The translations under genes were made by a program, and so were the position numbers. From Ruoffia tabacinasalis (lineage in GTDB: Bacteria; Bacillota; Bacilli; Lactobacillales; Aerococcaceae): a stretch of DNA of 64,000 nt. The notes below the pieces were generated by a model. The model saw only the letters and a list, made by a program, of their open reading frames with translations. It was not told the origin of the DNA and made no database searches. The first letter of the stretch is position 1. Each line of letters begins with the position of its first letter. Positions 1 through 9,133 of this stretch are shown piece after piece. Location: contig NZ_VBSP01000005.1 in NCBI RefSeq assembly GCF_005864045.1, positions 1 to 64,000 of the forward strand. The letters run 5' to 3'.

Positions 1-78
1 ACCAATGTCTATCCTTTAGCAGATATTTATTCAACACCTGCATTACCGCACATCAGAACGATTGAAATTGAAGAGTAG
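1..78 (+). CDS. 3' end of an unidentified gene
   Basis: The last 25 codons and the TAG stop of a gene that begins left of the window are read in frame from base 1. The tail ends in RTIEIEE. I do not recognise the family from so short a piece. The stop is followed by about 50 bp and then the hairpin array at 131, so the array lies in this gene's 3' flank. Confidence 0.55.
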   Translation, partial: TNVYPLADIYSTPALPHIRTIEIEE

Positions 79-130
79 CTGCACTCAAAATGTGGCTCAA
101 ATAGTCCTTGACTATAGGACCAGTTCACCC

Positions 131-274
131 ATTCTTCTCGAGTTGAGCGAACTTGAGAACAATCGGGCGGCCATTCTTCTCGAGTTGGGGGAACTTGAGA
201 ACAATCGAGTGGCCATTCTTCTCGAGTTGAGTGAACTTGAGAACAACCGATACACGATTCTTCCCGAGTTGAAT
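131..274. repeat. 42-bp tandem hairpin array, family 1
   Basis: The word ATTCTTC recurs at 131, 173 and 215, and ATTCTTCC at 257, giving an exact 42-bp period over three full units and part of a fourth. Each full unit holds an imperfect inverted repeat, TTCTCGAGTT and AACTTGAGAA around a 5-base loop (135-159 in the first unit), followed by a linker of about 16 bases. Apparent reading frames across it in several frames are only the repeat translated. It lies between the end of a plus-strand gene and the end of the broken minus-strand exporter gene. Confidence 0.85.
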
Positions 275-316
275 AAACAAAAGACCCCAAATCCGATTCG
301 AATTTGAGGCCAAATT

Positions 317-778
317 TTATTTATTCATTGCTTTCTCCATTTTTTTCAGTCGCCTTGCCTTAGTCTCATTCTCAATTAATTTCACAACCATGAATCCTAA
401 AACAATGGCACCCGCTGTCCATAGTACATCCATCATGTAGTTAGCGCCCTCAATATAGTTTTCTTCAACCACGGATCGCACTGCCATATAAGCCGCTCCC
501 CCTGGAACTAAAGGTACGATGGCTGGTGTGTTTAAAGTAATAACCGGTAATCTTAATTTTCTAGATAGGAAAATACAAATCAACCCAATCACAACGGAGC
601 CCACAAAATTCGATATCGCCAAATCCCCGATTGCTTGATTAATCGCCTAAAAGCTCATCCAACCTAAAGTCCCAGCAATACCTCCAAATACAATACCCCT
701 TCGAGGTCCATTTAAAATAATACCAAACGACACACTCGCAATGAAACTAAAGACAATTTGTTCAATAAATTCAGTCAT
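317..778 (-). pseudogene. Threonine/serine exporter small subunit (DUF3815), in-frame TAG
   Basis: This is the roughly 150-residue integral membrane half of the two-gene threonine/serine exporter (ThrE_2/DUF3815 family). The ATG at 778 follows a GGAG site, and the frame runs 43 codons, including GIILNGPRRG and GGIAGTLGW, to a TAG at 647-649. It then continues in the same frame to the natural end with the family-typical LNTPAIVPLVPGG. One substitution (CAG to TAG would do it) therefore explains the break. The gene begins 12 bases after its partner's stop, so the two formed an operon. A recoded stop is possible but unlikely, because TAG ends other genes here. Confidence 0.8.
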
Positions 779-789
779 ATACTATCTCC

Positions 790-1552
790 TTAAGAAAACC
801 ATTGTAAAGTCATCGCAATCCCAATTCCAATTCCAATTACAACTGAAATTAGTATGGCTTCAACCGTTCGAACAATTCCCGTTAGTAAATGCCCTTCAAA
901 TAAATCTCGCATTCCTTACGTAATTGCCAGTCCAGGAACCAATGGCATAATACAGCCAATAATTAAACTATCCAAATTAGCCACAAAGCCCATCCGGTAG
1001 CATATGACTGAAACGAGTGAAATCATAAACGCCGCAATCAAGTCATTAATAAATTTCATTTTCCGTTCGAACGTAAATTCGATTCGAGGTAAAATAACCG
1101 AGTGACCCGATAATAAAAGCGGTCAACACATCACTATACGTTCCACCTAGTAAAAGCATTAACGAAAAGCTAGCTAACCCCGCAGCTAACATCCGGTAAT
1201 ACTTATTGAACTCAGGTGTCTGTAAATCCACTGACTGCAAAGCTTTATAAAGATATATCAAAGAAATTTTACCTTCAGCATACTCACATGAGTAGCGATT
1301 TGTTGCATCAATCTTCTCTAAATTGATTGAACGGTTCCGAGCTTGAGTCATTTGAGAAGTCGATTCATCATTAATACTCATGAAAATCCCAGTCGCTGTC
1401 ACATAACTTTCCGTGTCCAATTTTTTACTATTTTGTGCAATGCGTTGCATCGTATCCTCAACTCTGTACACTTCCGAACCAGACTCCATCATAATTCTTC
1501 CAGCAAGTAGCGCTGTTTTCAGCAGTAAATTTTTATTATCCATCAAAATCAC
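790..1552 (-). pseudogene. Threonine/serine exporter large subunit (DUF1212), frameshift plus in-frame TAA
   Basis: The N-terminal part (start GTG 1552 or ATG 1543) has the DUF1212/ThrE signature: AGRIMMESGSEVYRVEDTM, then membrane segments. The open frame stops at 1046, but the expected continuation (ERKMKFINDLIAAF) is in another frame from about 1075, so there is a single-base frameshift near 1065-1080. The second frame has a TAA at 916-918 inside an otherwise normal motif (PGLAIT, stop, GMRDLF) and ends at 790. The intact protein would be about 250 residues, the usual size. With two lesions here and one in its partner, the exporter is almost certainly non-functional. Confidence 0.82.
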
Positions 1553-1703
1553 ATCTTTCGAATAAGCATAACATAAAATGAGTTACATGCATGAAAACAA
1601 AGCTTAAAATAATATCACTGAGGTAGTGGAACTAGTTATAGGAAAAGTATCTGATAATTGGGTTAGCAAACTCTATTTTCAGATGTAGTGCCCGCTACTC
1701 ACA

Positions 1704-1741
1704 TTACCTCATACAATCTGAACTTATTGTACGAGCTATCC
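1704..1741. repeat. Dispersed 38-bp palindromic element, copy 1
   Basis: The element matches 36 of 38 positions at 16128-16165. It contains the inverted repeat CTCATACAAT and ATTGTACGAG around an 8-base loop. There is no T-run directly after the stem in the second copy, so it is not simply a terminator. The rest of 1553-1795 holds no gene that I can see. Confidence 0.6.
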
Positions 1742-1795
1742 TTTTTTTGAGTTTAGTATGGTAAGCTTAAATAAAATTAAATGGAGGTGTCACTT

Positions 1796-2595
1796 ATGGA
1801 TAGAAAAAACATTCAAATGATCGAATAGCGACGAAAAATTAATGACAATCTGTTTTTAAGCGTCATTATTAGTTTCAAAAGGCTATCTGCGGGTCCAATT
1901 TTTCGGGATGCATCTGGGGAAAATAAAAAAAATAATGACTTGTTATTTATTCGTCATTTTTCAGAAGAAGATTTAAATAGATATTTAGATGAATTAGAGG
2001 CACTTGATTTCTTCAATTGGCCGTCCCATCAGTATTCAGATCTAGACTCCGTTTCGGACATTCTTAATTTTATTGTCCTTGACGGCTCAGTTAATTATAT
2101 ATTTGGTATGCCTCTGCAAACTGAAAAAATGGTTGCCACCCATAAAGCAACAGAAAAACTCCTTCAGATGTCAATTGGTAGTGAAACAGACTTTAGTGAT
2201 TTTGATATAATTAGCGATTATAATGAGCTTTCTTTTTTAACGTTTAATGTCGAGGGAACCAAAAACGAATACTATGATATCACTATTGATATGAATCATA
2301 ATGTCTATTATCTAGAAGTATCAGATAGCTTTGGCAGATTAGTAGCAGAGAATAAAACAGGTTCCCTCCGAACATCTACAATCAAAAAACTGAGGAAGAA
2401 ATTGCTTAAGTTAGACTTACTGTCGTGGCCGATCGAAACTGAGAAGGTGGACATGATTAATCCTAGTAAGCCTTTTATACAATATAGTTTTGAAGTTTTG
2501 AATTCATAACCTTTGGAGACCCGACCGAACCAAATCATCTGGCAGAAGTCCATAAAGCAATTGAACTTCTCATTAGCCAACCTTTTGGGAGTTAG
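1796..2595 (+). pseudogene. Unrecognised protein gene with early TAG and 3' frameshift
   Basis: A strong ribosome site (GGAGGTG) precedes ATG 1796. Ten codons later an in-frame TAG (1826-1828) interrupts a frame that otherwise stays open from 1829 to a TAA at 2507-2509. A continuation in another frame (GDPTEPNHLAEVHKAIELL) runs to a TAG at 2593-2595. That tail resembles an internal segment (GMPLQTEKMVATHKATEKLL), so the intact protein probably had two related halves, about 265 residues in all. No signal peptide or membrane segment is seen. I cannot assign a family. Two independent lesions make it a pseudogene. Confidence 0.6.
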
Positions 2596-2620
2596 GAATG
2601 GTATCGTAAATAGCCAAAAT

Positions 2621-2675
2621 AAAAACAGCCTTTACCATCCAACATTTAGAAAATGGATGATAAAGGCTGTTTTTA
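2621..2675. terminator. Bidirectional terminator
   Basis: An A-run and long stem (AAAAACAGCCTTTACCATCC pairing with GGATGATAAAGGCTGTTTTT) lies between the convergent ends of the broken plus-strand gene and the minus-strand ATPase gene. T-runs are available on both strands. Confidence 0.85.
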
Positions 2676-2694
2676 TAAATTTATGATTACGACT

Positions 2695-3828
2695 CTACTT
2701 CGCTGCAACTGCAGCCTTCTTCGCATTCCGAATCACAACTTCACTGTCTTTATCAAAGAAGTGAGCTTTATTCATATCGAATGCCATTGTGATTGATGAG
2801 CCGGGTTCACGGTAATCACGCGCATCCACTCTGGCAATAAATTCTCTATTTCCAGAGTTTAAATATAACATTGTTTCAGAACCGAGTAATTCAGAAACTG
2901 TAATCGCTGCATCAAGCAACGTACTTGGATTCGCATCAATAAAAATTTGTTCTGTGTGGATATCCTCTGGTCTTAAACCAAAGATTAATTCTTGATGATT
3001 GTATCCTTCTGCAGCCAATAGTCTTTTATCTGGTTCAGAAACTTCTATTTGTGTACCATCATCCATCGTAATAAAGCCGTCATTATACTCCACACTGAAG
3101 AAATTCATAGAAGGAGATCCGATGAAACTACCAACAAAAACATTGACTGGATTATCATAAACTTCAACGGGTGTACCAATTTGTTGAATGTAGCCATCTT
3201 TCATAATAACGATACGAGTAGCCATTGTCATTGCCTCAGTTTGATCATGAGTGACATAAATTGTAGTTGTTTGAAGACGTCTATGTAACTTTGCAATTTC
3301 AGTACGCATTTGAACACGAAGTTTCGCGTCTAAGTTAGATAAAGGTTCATCCATTAAGAAGACGTCAGCATCCCGCACAATTGCACGCCCTAAAGCAACC
3401 CTTTGTCTTTGTCCACCAGATAATGCTGCTGGTTTTCGATCTAAATAATCAGTCAAGCCTAGAATGTCTGCTGCATTTTTTACACGTTCTTCAATTTCTT
3501 TTTTATTATATTTTCTTAATTTTAAACCGAATGCCATGTTATCGTAGACTGTCATATGAGGGTATAAAGCATAATTTTGAAAGACCATCGCAATCCCTCT
3601 ATCTTTTGGAGCGACTTCATTCATCAACTTTCCGTCAATGTGTAATTCTCCTTCAGTAATATCCTCTAACCCCGCTATCATACGCAAAGTCGTTGACTTT
3701 CCACAACCAGACGGTCCTACGAATACAATAAATTCTTTATCTTCAATGTCTAAGTTAAAGTCCGTTACAGCATTTCTATCATTACCTTCATATTGTTTCC
3801 CTAAATTTTTTAAGTTAATATCTACCAT
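2695..3828 (-). CDS. msmK: MsmK/UgpC-type sugar ABC transporter ATPase
   Basis: This 377-residue cytoplasmic ATPase energises CUT1-class sugar importers. Walker A is GPSGCGKST (about residue 38), the signature is LSGGQRQRVALGRA, Walker B is VFLMDEPLSNLDAKLR, and a C-terminal TOBE/OB-fold region (from about 240, with FGLRPEDI) is present. The length is normal for MsmK/MalK. AGGAAGGA precedes the ATG. It is the last gene of the LacI-headed operon whose permeases and binding protein lack their own ATPase, so it probably powers that importer. MsmK proteins often serve several sugar importers, so wider use is possible. The terminator at 2621-2675 follows. Confidence 0.9.
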   Translation of the reverse strand: MVDINLKNLGKQYEGNDRNAVTDFNLDIEDKEFIVFVGPSGCGKSTTLRMIAGLEDITEGELHIDGKLMNEVAPKDRGIAMVFQNYALYPHMTVYDNMAFGLKLRKYNKKEIEERVKNAADILGLTDYLDRKPAALSGGQRQRVALGRAIVRDADVFLMDEPLSNLDAKLRVQMRTEIAKLHRRLQTTTIYVTHDQTEAMTMATRIVIMKDGYIQQIGTPVEVYDNPVNVFVGSFIGSPSMNFFSVEYNDGFITMDDGTQIEVSEPDKRLLAAEGYNHQELIFGLRPEDIHTEQIFIDANPSTLLDAAITVSELLGSETMLYLNSGNREFIARVDARDYREPGSSITMAFDMNKAHFFDKDSEVVIRNAKKAAVAAK

Positions 3829-3842
3829 TCTAGTATTCCTTC

Positions 3843-4607
3843 CTATTCTAAAGTTTCTTTAACATCAATGTTTGAATCCTCATTATTAAGATTGAGAAGT
3901 GCATCAGACAAAACTTCAATAATATACAATGATGGAATTTGACTCGTTAAATCTTCATGCTGTTTCAACCTGACAAATGGCACTCTATAATCCAAAACAT
4001 AATCACTCATCAATGCTAAATTGCTATCCGCGTTGGCGGTTATCGCAACGATTTTATAATCTAAGTTATTCTTGAATCCATTAACCATTTCCAATATCTC
4101 CGTTGTCATACCAGTGATCGATAGGACAAAAATAATATTTTCAGTTGTATTTCTTAGTTTAGAAAAAATTGGAAACGTCGGATCTGTCATCGCGTATGTA
4201 TTATATCCAAGTATTGCTAATCGCCTCGCAGCATACTCACACATCGTTCCAGAGGAACCGATACCAAAAAATATAATATTTTCACAACTCTGTACTTGCT
4301 CAGCAATGGTTAGAATGCGTGTTTCAAAGTCATTTGGAAAATTAGAATCATCTAAATAATTTTTTGAAACGAATAACTCATTTTTTTCTACTTCAGAAGA
4401 TTTAAAATGCGTTCTAAATTCAGTGTAACTGTCGTAACCGACTTTTCGAATAAAGCGCATCACTGAAGAGGATGACGTATGTGACTCATTCGCAATATCC
4501 CTCACACGCATAAAAGGTATTTTGTCCGAATTACTTGACATGTAATGATGTATCGCCCGCTCAGTCTCAGATAAACTATTAAAATCTAATTTTCCAAAAA
4601 ATGACAT
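3843..4607 (-). CDS. RpiR/MurR-family transcriptional regulator
   Basis: The protein has 254 residues: an N-terminal HTH_6 domain (residues 1-75, with SHTSSSSVMRFIRKVGYDSY) followed by a SIS sugar-phosphate isomerase domain (from about 115, with IIFFGIGSSGTMCEYAARRL). The family binds phosphorylated sugars through the SIS domain and controls sugar catabolic genes. GGAAG precedes ATG 4607. It lies between the GH30 gene and the ATPase in the same operon, 14 bases from each. An operon with both a LacI regulator (12053) and an RpiR regulator suggests two effectors, perhaps the free and the phosphorylated sugar; this is inference. Confidence 0.88.
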   Translation of the reverse strand: MSFFGKLDFNSLSETERAIHHYMSSNSDKIPFMRVRDIANESHTSSSSVMRFIRKVGYDSYTEFRTHFKSSEVEKNELFVSKNYLDDSNFPNDFETRILTIAEQVQSCENIIFFGIGSSGTMCEYAARRLAILGYNTYAMTDPTFPIFSKLRNTTENIIFVLSITGMTTEILEMVNGFKNNLDYKIVAITANADSNLALMSDYVLDYRVPFVRLKQHEDLTSQIPSLYIIEVLSDALLNLNNEDSNIDVKETLE

Positions 4608-4622
4608 GTTCCACTTCCTTTT

Positions 4623-5948
4623 CTATCCTTCAAACACGACAGTGAGCGCCGACTTTGCTTTGAGAGACACTACCGAGTCGACATCACCGGTTAATTGAAC
4701 TACTTTTTGCTCATTTGAATCATTGAATAAGATAACAACGAGTGAGTGATCAATATTTTCAAAAGAAACGGTCTTAATAGTATCTTCCTCACTACTGAAT
4801 ATTCTACTTGCACCCGGTCTAACAAATTTACTGAAATGGGCCAATCCATAATAATCGAGTGTATACTCATATTCTTTTGTTAATTGATTGATTTTTAATA
4901 AACCGCGGCACGTACTTTCACCAAAGCCTGGGACGGTTGGTCCATTGTTTTCATCTAATGCCATATTCCATAATATAAATGATTTTGACCCATGCCTCAT
5001 AATATCTATACCTGTTCGCATAAGGTTACTGAAAGCGAGTTCAAACTCAGGAATCCATTCTCCGCCAGATCCCTCAGTAAAGTGAATTTCTTTGTCTGGG
5101 AAAAACTGTTGGACTCTTGCTTGATTGATTGCTTTTCCACCATACCAATGCCAAGCAATACCATCCAAATTATCTGCCGCTTCGTCTAATAACGTGATTG
5201 GGTAATCGATTCGATCCCAATTATGATCATAGCCAAAAATCTTCGTAGCGTGCCCTGCTTTATCTAAGGTTGGTTTAAGGTAGTCCGATATGAACGTTGC
5301 CGCTTCTTCAGCCAATAATTCCATTCCTGGATAATGAGGGGGTACAAACAACGGTTCATTTTGTGGTGTGATCCCATAAACTGAGATACCTTCGTTTTTA
5401 TAGGCCTGTATGAATTTCTCAAAATACCTTGCATAGACCTCATAATATTCCTCTAACAACTTTCCGCCAATCATACTCTTGGTTGTTTTCATCCATGCTG
5501 GTGCACTCCATGGCGATGCCATGAGTTTTAAGTCAGGATTAAGTTCCATGGCCCATTTAGTTAAAGGTAAAATACTTTCCCTATCATGATCAATTGTAAA
5601 CTGGGTCAACTCTAAATCCGTTTGACCCTCTTCTATATCGTTATAACTATAGATAGAGCGTGAATAATCAGATGCCCCCATTGGATTACGAACTAGCGAC
5701 AAACCAATACCATCATTATCAGCAAATAAGTGTGTCATTACCTCTTCTTTATCTTTATCTGAAAGGACTTTATCGATTAAATACGCTGAACTATCTGTAA
5801 AGGACGCACCAAAGCCATCTATTTTTTGATAGGTTTGCTTTTTATTAATTTCAATTGCTATGACATCAGATGATGTATCTACATCCGACATCTCGATTGC
5901 TTTAAAGAGATGGTTTCTATCATATGATTCATATATTTTTTGTGTCAA
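4623..5948 (-). CDS. GH30 glycosidase (glucosylceramidase-like)
   Basis: This is a 441-residue glycoside hydrolase of family 30. The N-terminal GFGASFTDSSAYLIDK motif is typical. The acid/base is Glu198 in TPQNEPLFVP and the nucleophile is Glu292 in HFTEGSGGEW. A small C-terminal beta domain follows from about 370. No signal peptide is present, so the enzyme is cytoplasmic and probably acts on imported beta-glucosides or beta-1,6-glucan fragments rather than on ceramide; exact specificity cannot be read. Translation starts at TTG 5948 (AAGGTG site 8 bases upstream), overlapping the TGA of the DUF624 gene, which implies translational coupling. Confidence 0.9.
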   Translation of the reverse strand: MTQKIYESYDRNHLFKAIEMSDVDTSSDVIAIEINKKQTYQKIDGFGASFTDSSAYLIDKVLSDKDKEEVMTHLFADNDGIGLSLVRNPMGASDYSRSIYSYNDIEEGQTDLELTQFTIDHDRESILPLTKWAMELNPDLKLMASPWSAPAWMKTTKSMIGGKLLEEYYEVYARYFEKFIQAYKNEGISVYGITPQNEPLFVPPHYPGMELLAEEAATFISDYLKPTLDKAGHATKIFGYDHNWDRIDYPITLLDEAADNLDGIAWHWYGGKAINQARVQQFFPDKEIHFTEGSGGEWIPEFELAFSNLMRTGIDIMRHGSKSFILWNMALDENNGPTVPGFGESTCRGLLKINQLTKEYEYTLDYYGLAHFSKFVRPGASRIFSSEEDTIKTVSFENIDHSLVVILFNDSNEQKVVQLTGDVDSVVSLKAKSALTVVFEG

Positions 5949-6556
5949 TTAAGTTCACCTTCTTCTACGGTCATTTGAAATCGGTTGATACAGTACTCGT
6001 ATATCTTTACTTGAATCATCATTGGCACACTCACGCCAAAGAAAAACCAGATAAACATTAACTTAGGTAAAAATATGGGTATTAACAATGAAATAACAAT
6101 ACTACTCAAACTTATACAAAAGAACCCTGTGTATTTCAGTGTTAAAAACACTGCGAATTGAATATTTTTAAACAAAGCTAGATTAAAATACGCAACAGTT
6201 AAGAATGTATTCATCACAACAATGATAAAAAAGGATAAGACGAGCAGCAATAAAAATTGGATCGGTGAATCTAATGTCAGTGAAATGACACCAACAAGAA
6301 ACGCTCCAAGCGCTGCATAGACTAATGCGAGCAGCGATCCCGTAAATAGATTCGCTTTAAAGCTGTTTAAAAATTCTTTCATCGTTGGGTTACTTTTATC
6401 TAATTTGAATATTAAGTGATAACCAGCACTTACGGCACTCCCCATCGTGACGATAGGGAGGCTAAATATTACGGTTAGGACGTTTATAATAAGTAAGTTA
6501 TAAACCGTATTCAAAAATTGATAAACGCCACCATCTAGACTGAATATTTTTTTCAT
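5945..6556 (-). CDS. DUF624 (YesL-type) membrane protein
   Basis: This 203-residue integral membrane protein has about five hydrophobic segments and begins MKKIFSLDGGVYQFLNTVYN, with NVLTVIFSLPIVTMGSA, which is typical of the DUF624/YesL family. Such genes accompany CUT1 sugar importers and glycosidases in Firmicutes. The molecular role is not established; a part in transporter assembly is a guess. It lies between the binding-protein gene and GH30 and overlaps the latter by 4 bases. Confidence 0.82.
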   Translation of the reverse strand: MKKIFSLDGGVYQFLNTVYNLLIINVLTVIFSLPIVTMGSAVSAGYHLIFKLDKSNPTMKEFLNSFKANLFTGSLLALVYAALGAFLVGVISLTLDSPIQFLLLLVLSFFIIVVMNTFLTVAYFNLALFKNIQFAVFLTLKYTGFFCISLSSIVISLLIPIFLPKLMFIWFFFGVSVPMMIQVKIYEYCINRFQMTVEEGELN

Positions 6557-6593
6557 AAGTGATAACGATCCTTTCTAATTCAACCATTCTTTG

Positions 6594-8216
6594 TTATTCA
6601 AGACCTAATTTTTCTCGATTAAGGTTCATTTTTTCATTTCTAATATCAACAATGCCATCCCAGCCATTTTCATCTAAAAACGCTTCATAATTAGCTAGTA
6701 TACTATCAAACTCATCATCGCTTGAAGAACGAATTAAACTGACTAATGTTGTATTCCAATTAGTGTTAATTGCAGATAAATTACGTGCTTCTTGCGTACC
6801 CGGCTCTGCATCAATATTTTCTAATACAAAGTGAGGATAGAGTAATCCTTCTCCCCATTCACGCGGCTGAATTAATGCAGGTGTTTGCATTGAGTCGCTC
6901 CCTAATGCCTGATATTTATCATGGCCGAAGAAAATAAACTCACCTAAGCGATACTCAGTTTTATAACGTTCTGAATCATTGTCTTTAATTTCTTGTATCT
7001 CTGGAAGTAAGACAATTTTTCCTTCTTCATCATATTCAAACGTCTCACCTTCAACACCAAATGAAGTTAGAATACCACCATATTCACTTTGTAAATATGT
7101 AAAGACTTGCATTACTTTTGCAGGATCTTCTGTTGTTTTACTAATGTAGTTAATCATCCAGCCAGTAATCCCACTTTGATTTAATTTCGGATCATTACCT
7201 TCACTATGTTGTGGTCCGTCAATAGCAATATATTCAGCGCCTGGATTCGCAGCTAACCAAGTTTGTAAAGCACCACTCAGTTGAGCAATCCCGCTGATCA
7301 TAAGCGTTCCATATTGTCCTGATTTTACTTTTTCATCGAAAGCCGTTCCGTCATCTGAGAAACTATCATCTGAGATATTACCATCTGAATGAACCTGTCT
7401 TAATGTTCTTAGCCAACCCAAATATTCTTCATCTAAGTTTCTATTTTTAAAACTTCCATCTTCATTAACTAAGTCAACACCCAAGAAGTCTTGGAATACG
7501 TCCCCTAATGAGCCCGTACCTTCACCTAAATCATTGAATCCTAATGGAATTAAGTCAGGGTATTCTTCACTCATTTGTTCCATTGAAGCAATAAATTCTT
7601 CTGGCGTTCCAAAGTCCGGTTCTCCCATGGCTTCATACACATCTTTTCTAATTAAAAAGTTCGTATTTGCTGGAATCATGCCACTTTCATAATCTGCTGC
7701 TGTATTCGAATAGTTTGGATAGCCGTATGTATTACCATCCTCTAGTTGGAACCAATTCAATGTATCTTCGGCAGCCACTTCATTCCAGTATGGATCGTAT
7801 TTTTCTGCCAACTCGTCTAATGAATATGCCCAAGTACTTGCTTGTTTTGCAACTTGAGAGTTCGAATCAAAGACAGTCACAATATCAGCCACATCTTCAC
7901 CTGAAAACATCGTATTTAAATTAGTATCGTCACCTTTAATAAAATTCACTTTAATATTTAAATCTTCTTCCATCTTTTTAGTAACTATATCTTCTCCCCA
8001 TGAATCATTCCACCAATCAGCGTTTACGTACCACGTTAACTCTGTCACTTCTTCTTTTGTATCTAATTGCCATGCTGGGGTAGTGGCATCTAATTCATAA
8101 CGATCTTCAGCACTGTTCGCCACGATTTCCTCACTAGAGTTGTTCCCACATGCTGCTAATAAAAAGGCTGAACCTGCCAGTAAGATACTTTTACCAATTA
8201 TTTTTTTTAATGTCAT
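6594..8216 (-). CDS. Sugar ABC transporter substrate-binding lipoprotein
   Basis: The protein has 540 residues. The N-terminus is a lipoprotein signal peptide with the lipobox FLLAACGNN (Cys23), so it is anchored on the outer face of the membrane. The rest is a family 1 extracellular solute-binding protein, including TELTWYVNADWWNDSWGED and MISGIAQLSGALQTWLAANP. The length fits the LplA/YtcQ-like subgroup that works with LplB/YtcP-type permeases, which are encoded directly upstream. The ligand is probably an oligosaccharide cleaved by the GH30, GH3 and GH1 enzymes nearby; this is inferred from position only. Confidence 0.9.
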   Translation of the reverse strand: MTLKKIIGKSILLAGSAFLLAACGNNSSEEIVANSAEDRYELDATTPAWQLDTKEEVTELTWYVNADWWNDSWGEDIVTKKMEEDLNIKVNFIKGDDTNLNTMFSGEDVADIVTVFDSNSQVAKQASTWAYSLDELAEKYDPYWNEVAAEDTLNWFQLEDGNTYGYPNYSNTAADYESGMIPANTNFLIRKDVYEAMGEPDFGTPEEFIASMEQMSEEYPDLIPLGFNDLGEGTGSLGDVFQDFLGVDLVNEDGSFKNRNLDEEYLGWLRTLRQVHSDGNISDDSFSDDGTAFDEKVKSGQYGTLMISGIAQLSGALQTWLAANPGAEYIAIDGPQHSEGNDPKLNQSGITGWMINYISKTTEDPAKVMQVFTYLQSEYGGILTSFGVEGETFEYDEEGKIVLLPEIQEIKDNDSERYKTEYRLGEFIFFGHDKYQALGSDSMQTPALIQPREWGEGLLYPHFVLENIDAEPGTQEARNLSAINTNWNTTLVSLIRSSSDDEFDSILANYEAFLDENGWDGIVDIRNEKMNLNREKLGLE

Positions 8217-8234
8217 TATTTTTCCTTCTTTCTA

Positions 8235-9119
8235 TTATTCTTTAACTGCGCCGACCATCATTCCAGAAATAAAGTGTTTTTGTAGTAATGGATAAATCAG
8301 TAATATTGGAATCGTTGTTACGACAATCGTTGCTAACTGAACACCTTTTGTCGTACTTTGGGCAACTGCCGTTCCTATATTTTGCATTCCCTGAGTTTGA
8401 GATTGGACAATGATTTCGTACAACTTCATTTGTAATGGGTATAAGCTTTTATCTGTAATATAAATTCTAGCTGTCATAAAGTCATTCCATTGATTCACTC
8501 CATTAAAAAGAGCTATCGTTGCGAGTGCTGGTTTTGATAAAGGTAGGAAAATTCGTAAGAATATCTTCCAATGCCCTGCTCCATCAATCATGGCTGATTC
8601 TTCTAGAGAAGCAGGAACACTTCTAAAGAAGTTCATTAGAATAATAACGTCATAGTAACTTAAGAGTGCTGGGATAATATATACCCAAAAACTATTCAAC
8701 ATACCTAACTCTCTAATTAAGAGATACATCGGAATCATACCACCTGAGAAAAACATCGTTGTAATTCCCATAGCAGAATATAATTTTCTCCCTTTTAGAT
8801 TTGCTTTACTCATCGCATATGCCATCATGGCACAGAAGAAGACGTGAGTGACTACGCCAATAACTGTCTTAGATATAGAGATAACAAACGCTCTAATCAT
8901 AGAGCTGTCTCTGAACACTACTTTGTAATTCTCTAATGATAGTTCATCCGGCCAAAAAACAAAACTCCCTTTTGCTAGTGCCTGTCCAGATGCGAATGAT
9001 GAAATTAATACATTCCATAAAGGAATAACGATTATTATTGTGAATAACGATAATACAATAATATTAATAACATTAAACAATCGACTATCAACGTCTTTTT
9101 TCATTACTTTACTTTTCAC
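8235..9119 (-). CDS. Sugar ABC transporter permease, MalG/YtcP type
   Basis: This 294-residue inner-membrane permease has six predicted helices. The cytoplasmic coupling motif EESAMIDGAGHWKIFLRIFL is present at about 190-210. The family-typical C-terminus ends in QKHFISGMMVGAVKE. It pairs with the LplB-type permease just upstream (15-bp gap) to form the channel of a CUT1 importer; MsmK (2695-3828) is the likely ATPase. Confidence 0.92.
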   Translation of the reverse strand: MKSKVMKKDVDSRLFNVINIIVLSLFTIIIVIPLWNVLISSFASGQALAKGSFVFWPDELSLENYKVVFRDSSMIRAFVISISKTVIGVVTHVFFCAMMAYAMSKANLKGRKLYSAMGITTMFFSGGMIPMYLLIRELGMLNSFWVYIIPALLSYYDVIILMNFFRSVPASLEESAMIDGAGHWKIFLRIFLPLSKPALATIALFNGVNQWNDFMTARIYITDKSLYPLQMKLYEIIVQSQTQGMQNIGTAVAQSTTKGVQLATIVVTTIPILLIYPLLQKHFISGMMVGAVKE

Positions 9120-9133
9120 ATAATTCTCCTTTC

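Noticed and set aside
131-274. CRISPR array
   Set aside because: Units are adjacent 42-mers with no unique spacers, the same holds for the other arrays, and no cas gene is in the window.
27-313. Open frames on both strands encoding repetitive peptides
   Set aside because: They only translate the 42-bp repeat (a multiple of 3 keeps frames open); no ribosome site or family.
2308-2580. Minus-strand 90-codon frame
   Set aside because: It is the shadow of the plus-strand broken gene and has no ribosome site.
317-2595. Reassigned stop codons (TAG or TAA read as Gln)
   Set aside because: TAG, TAA and TGA all serve as normal stops of intact genes here, and frameshifts occur in the same genes.
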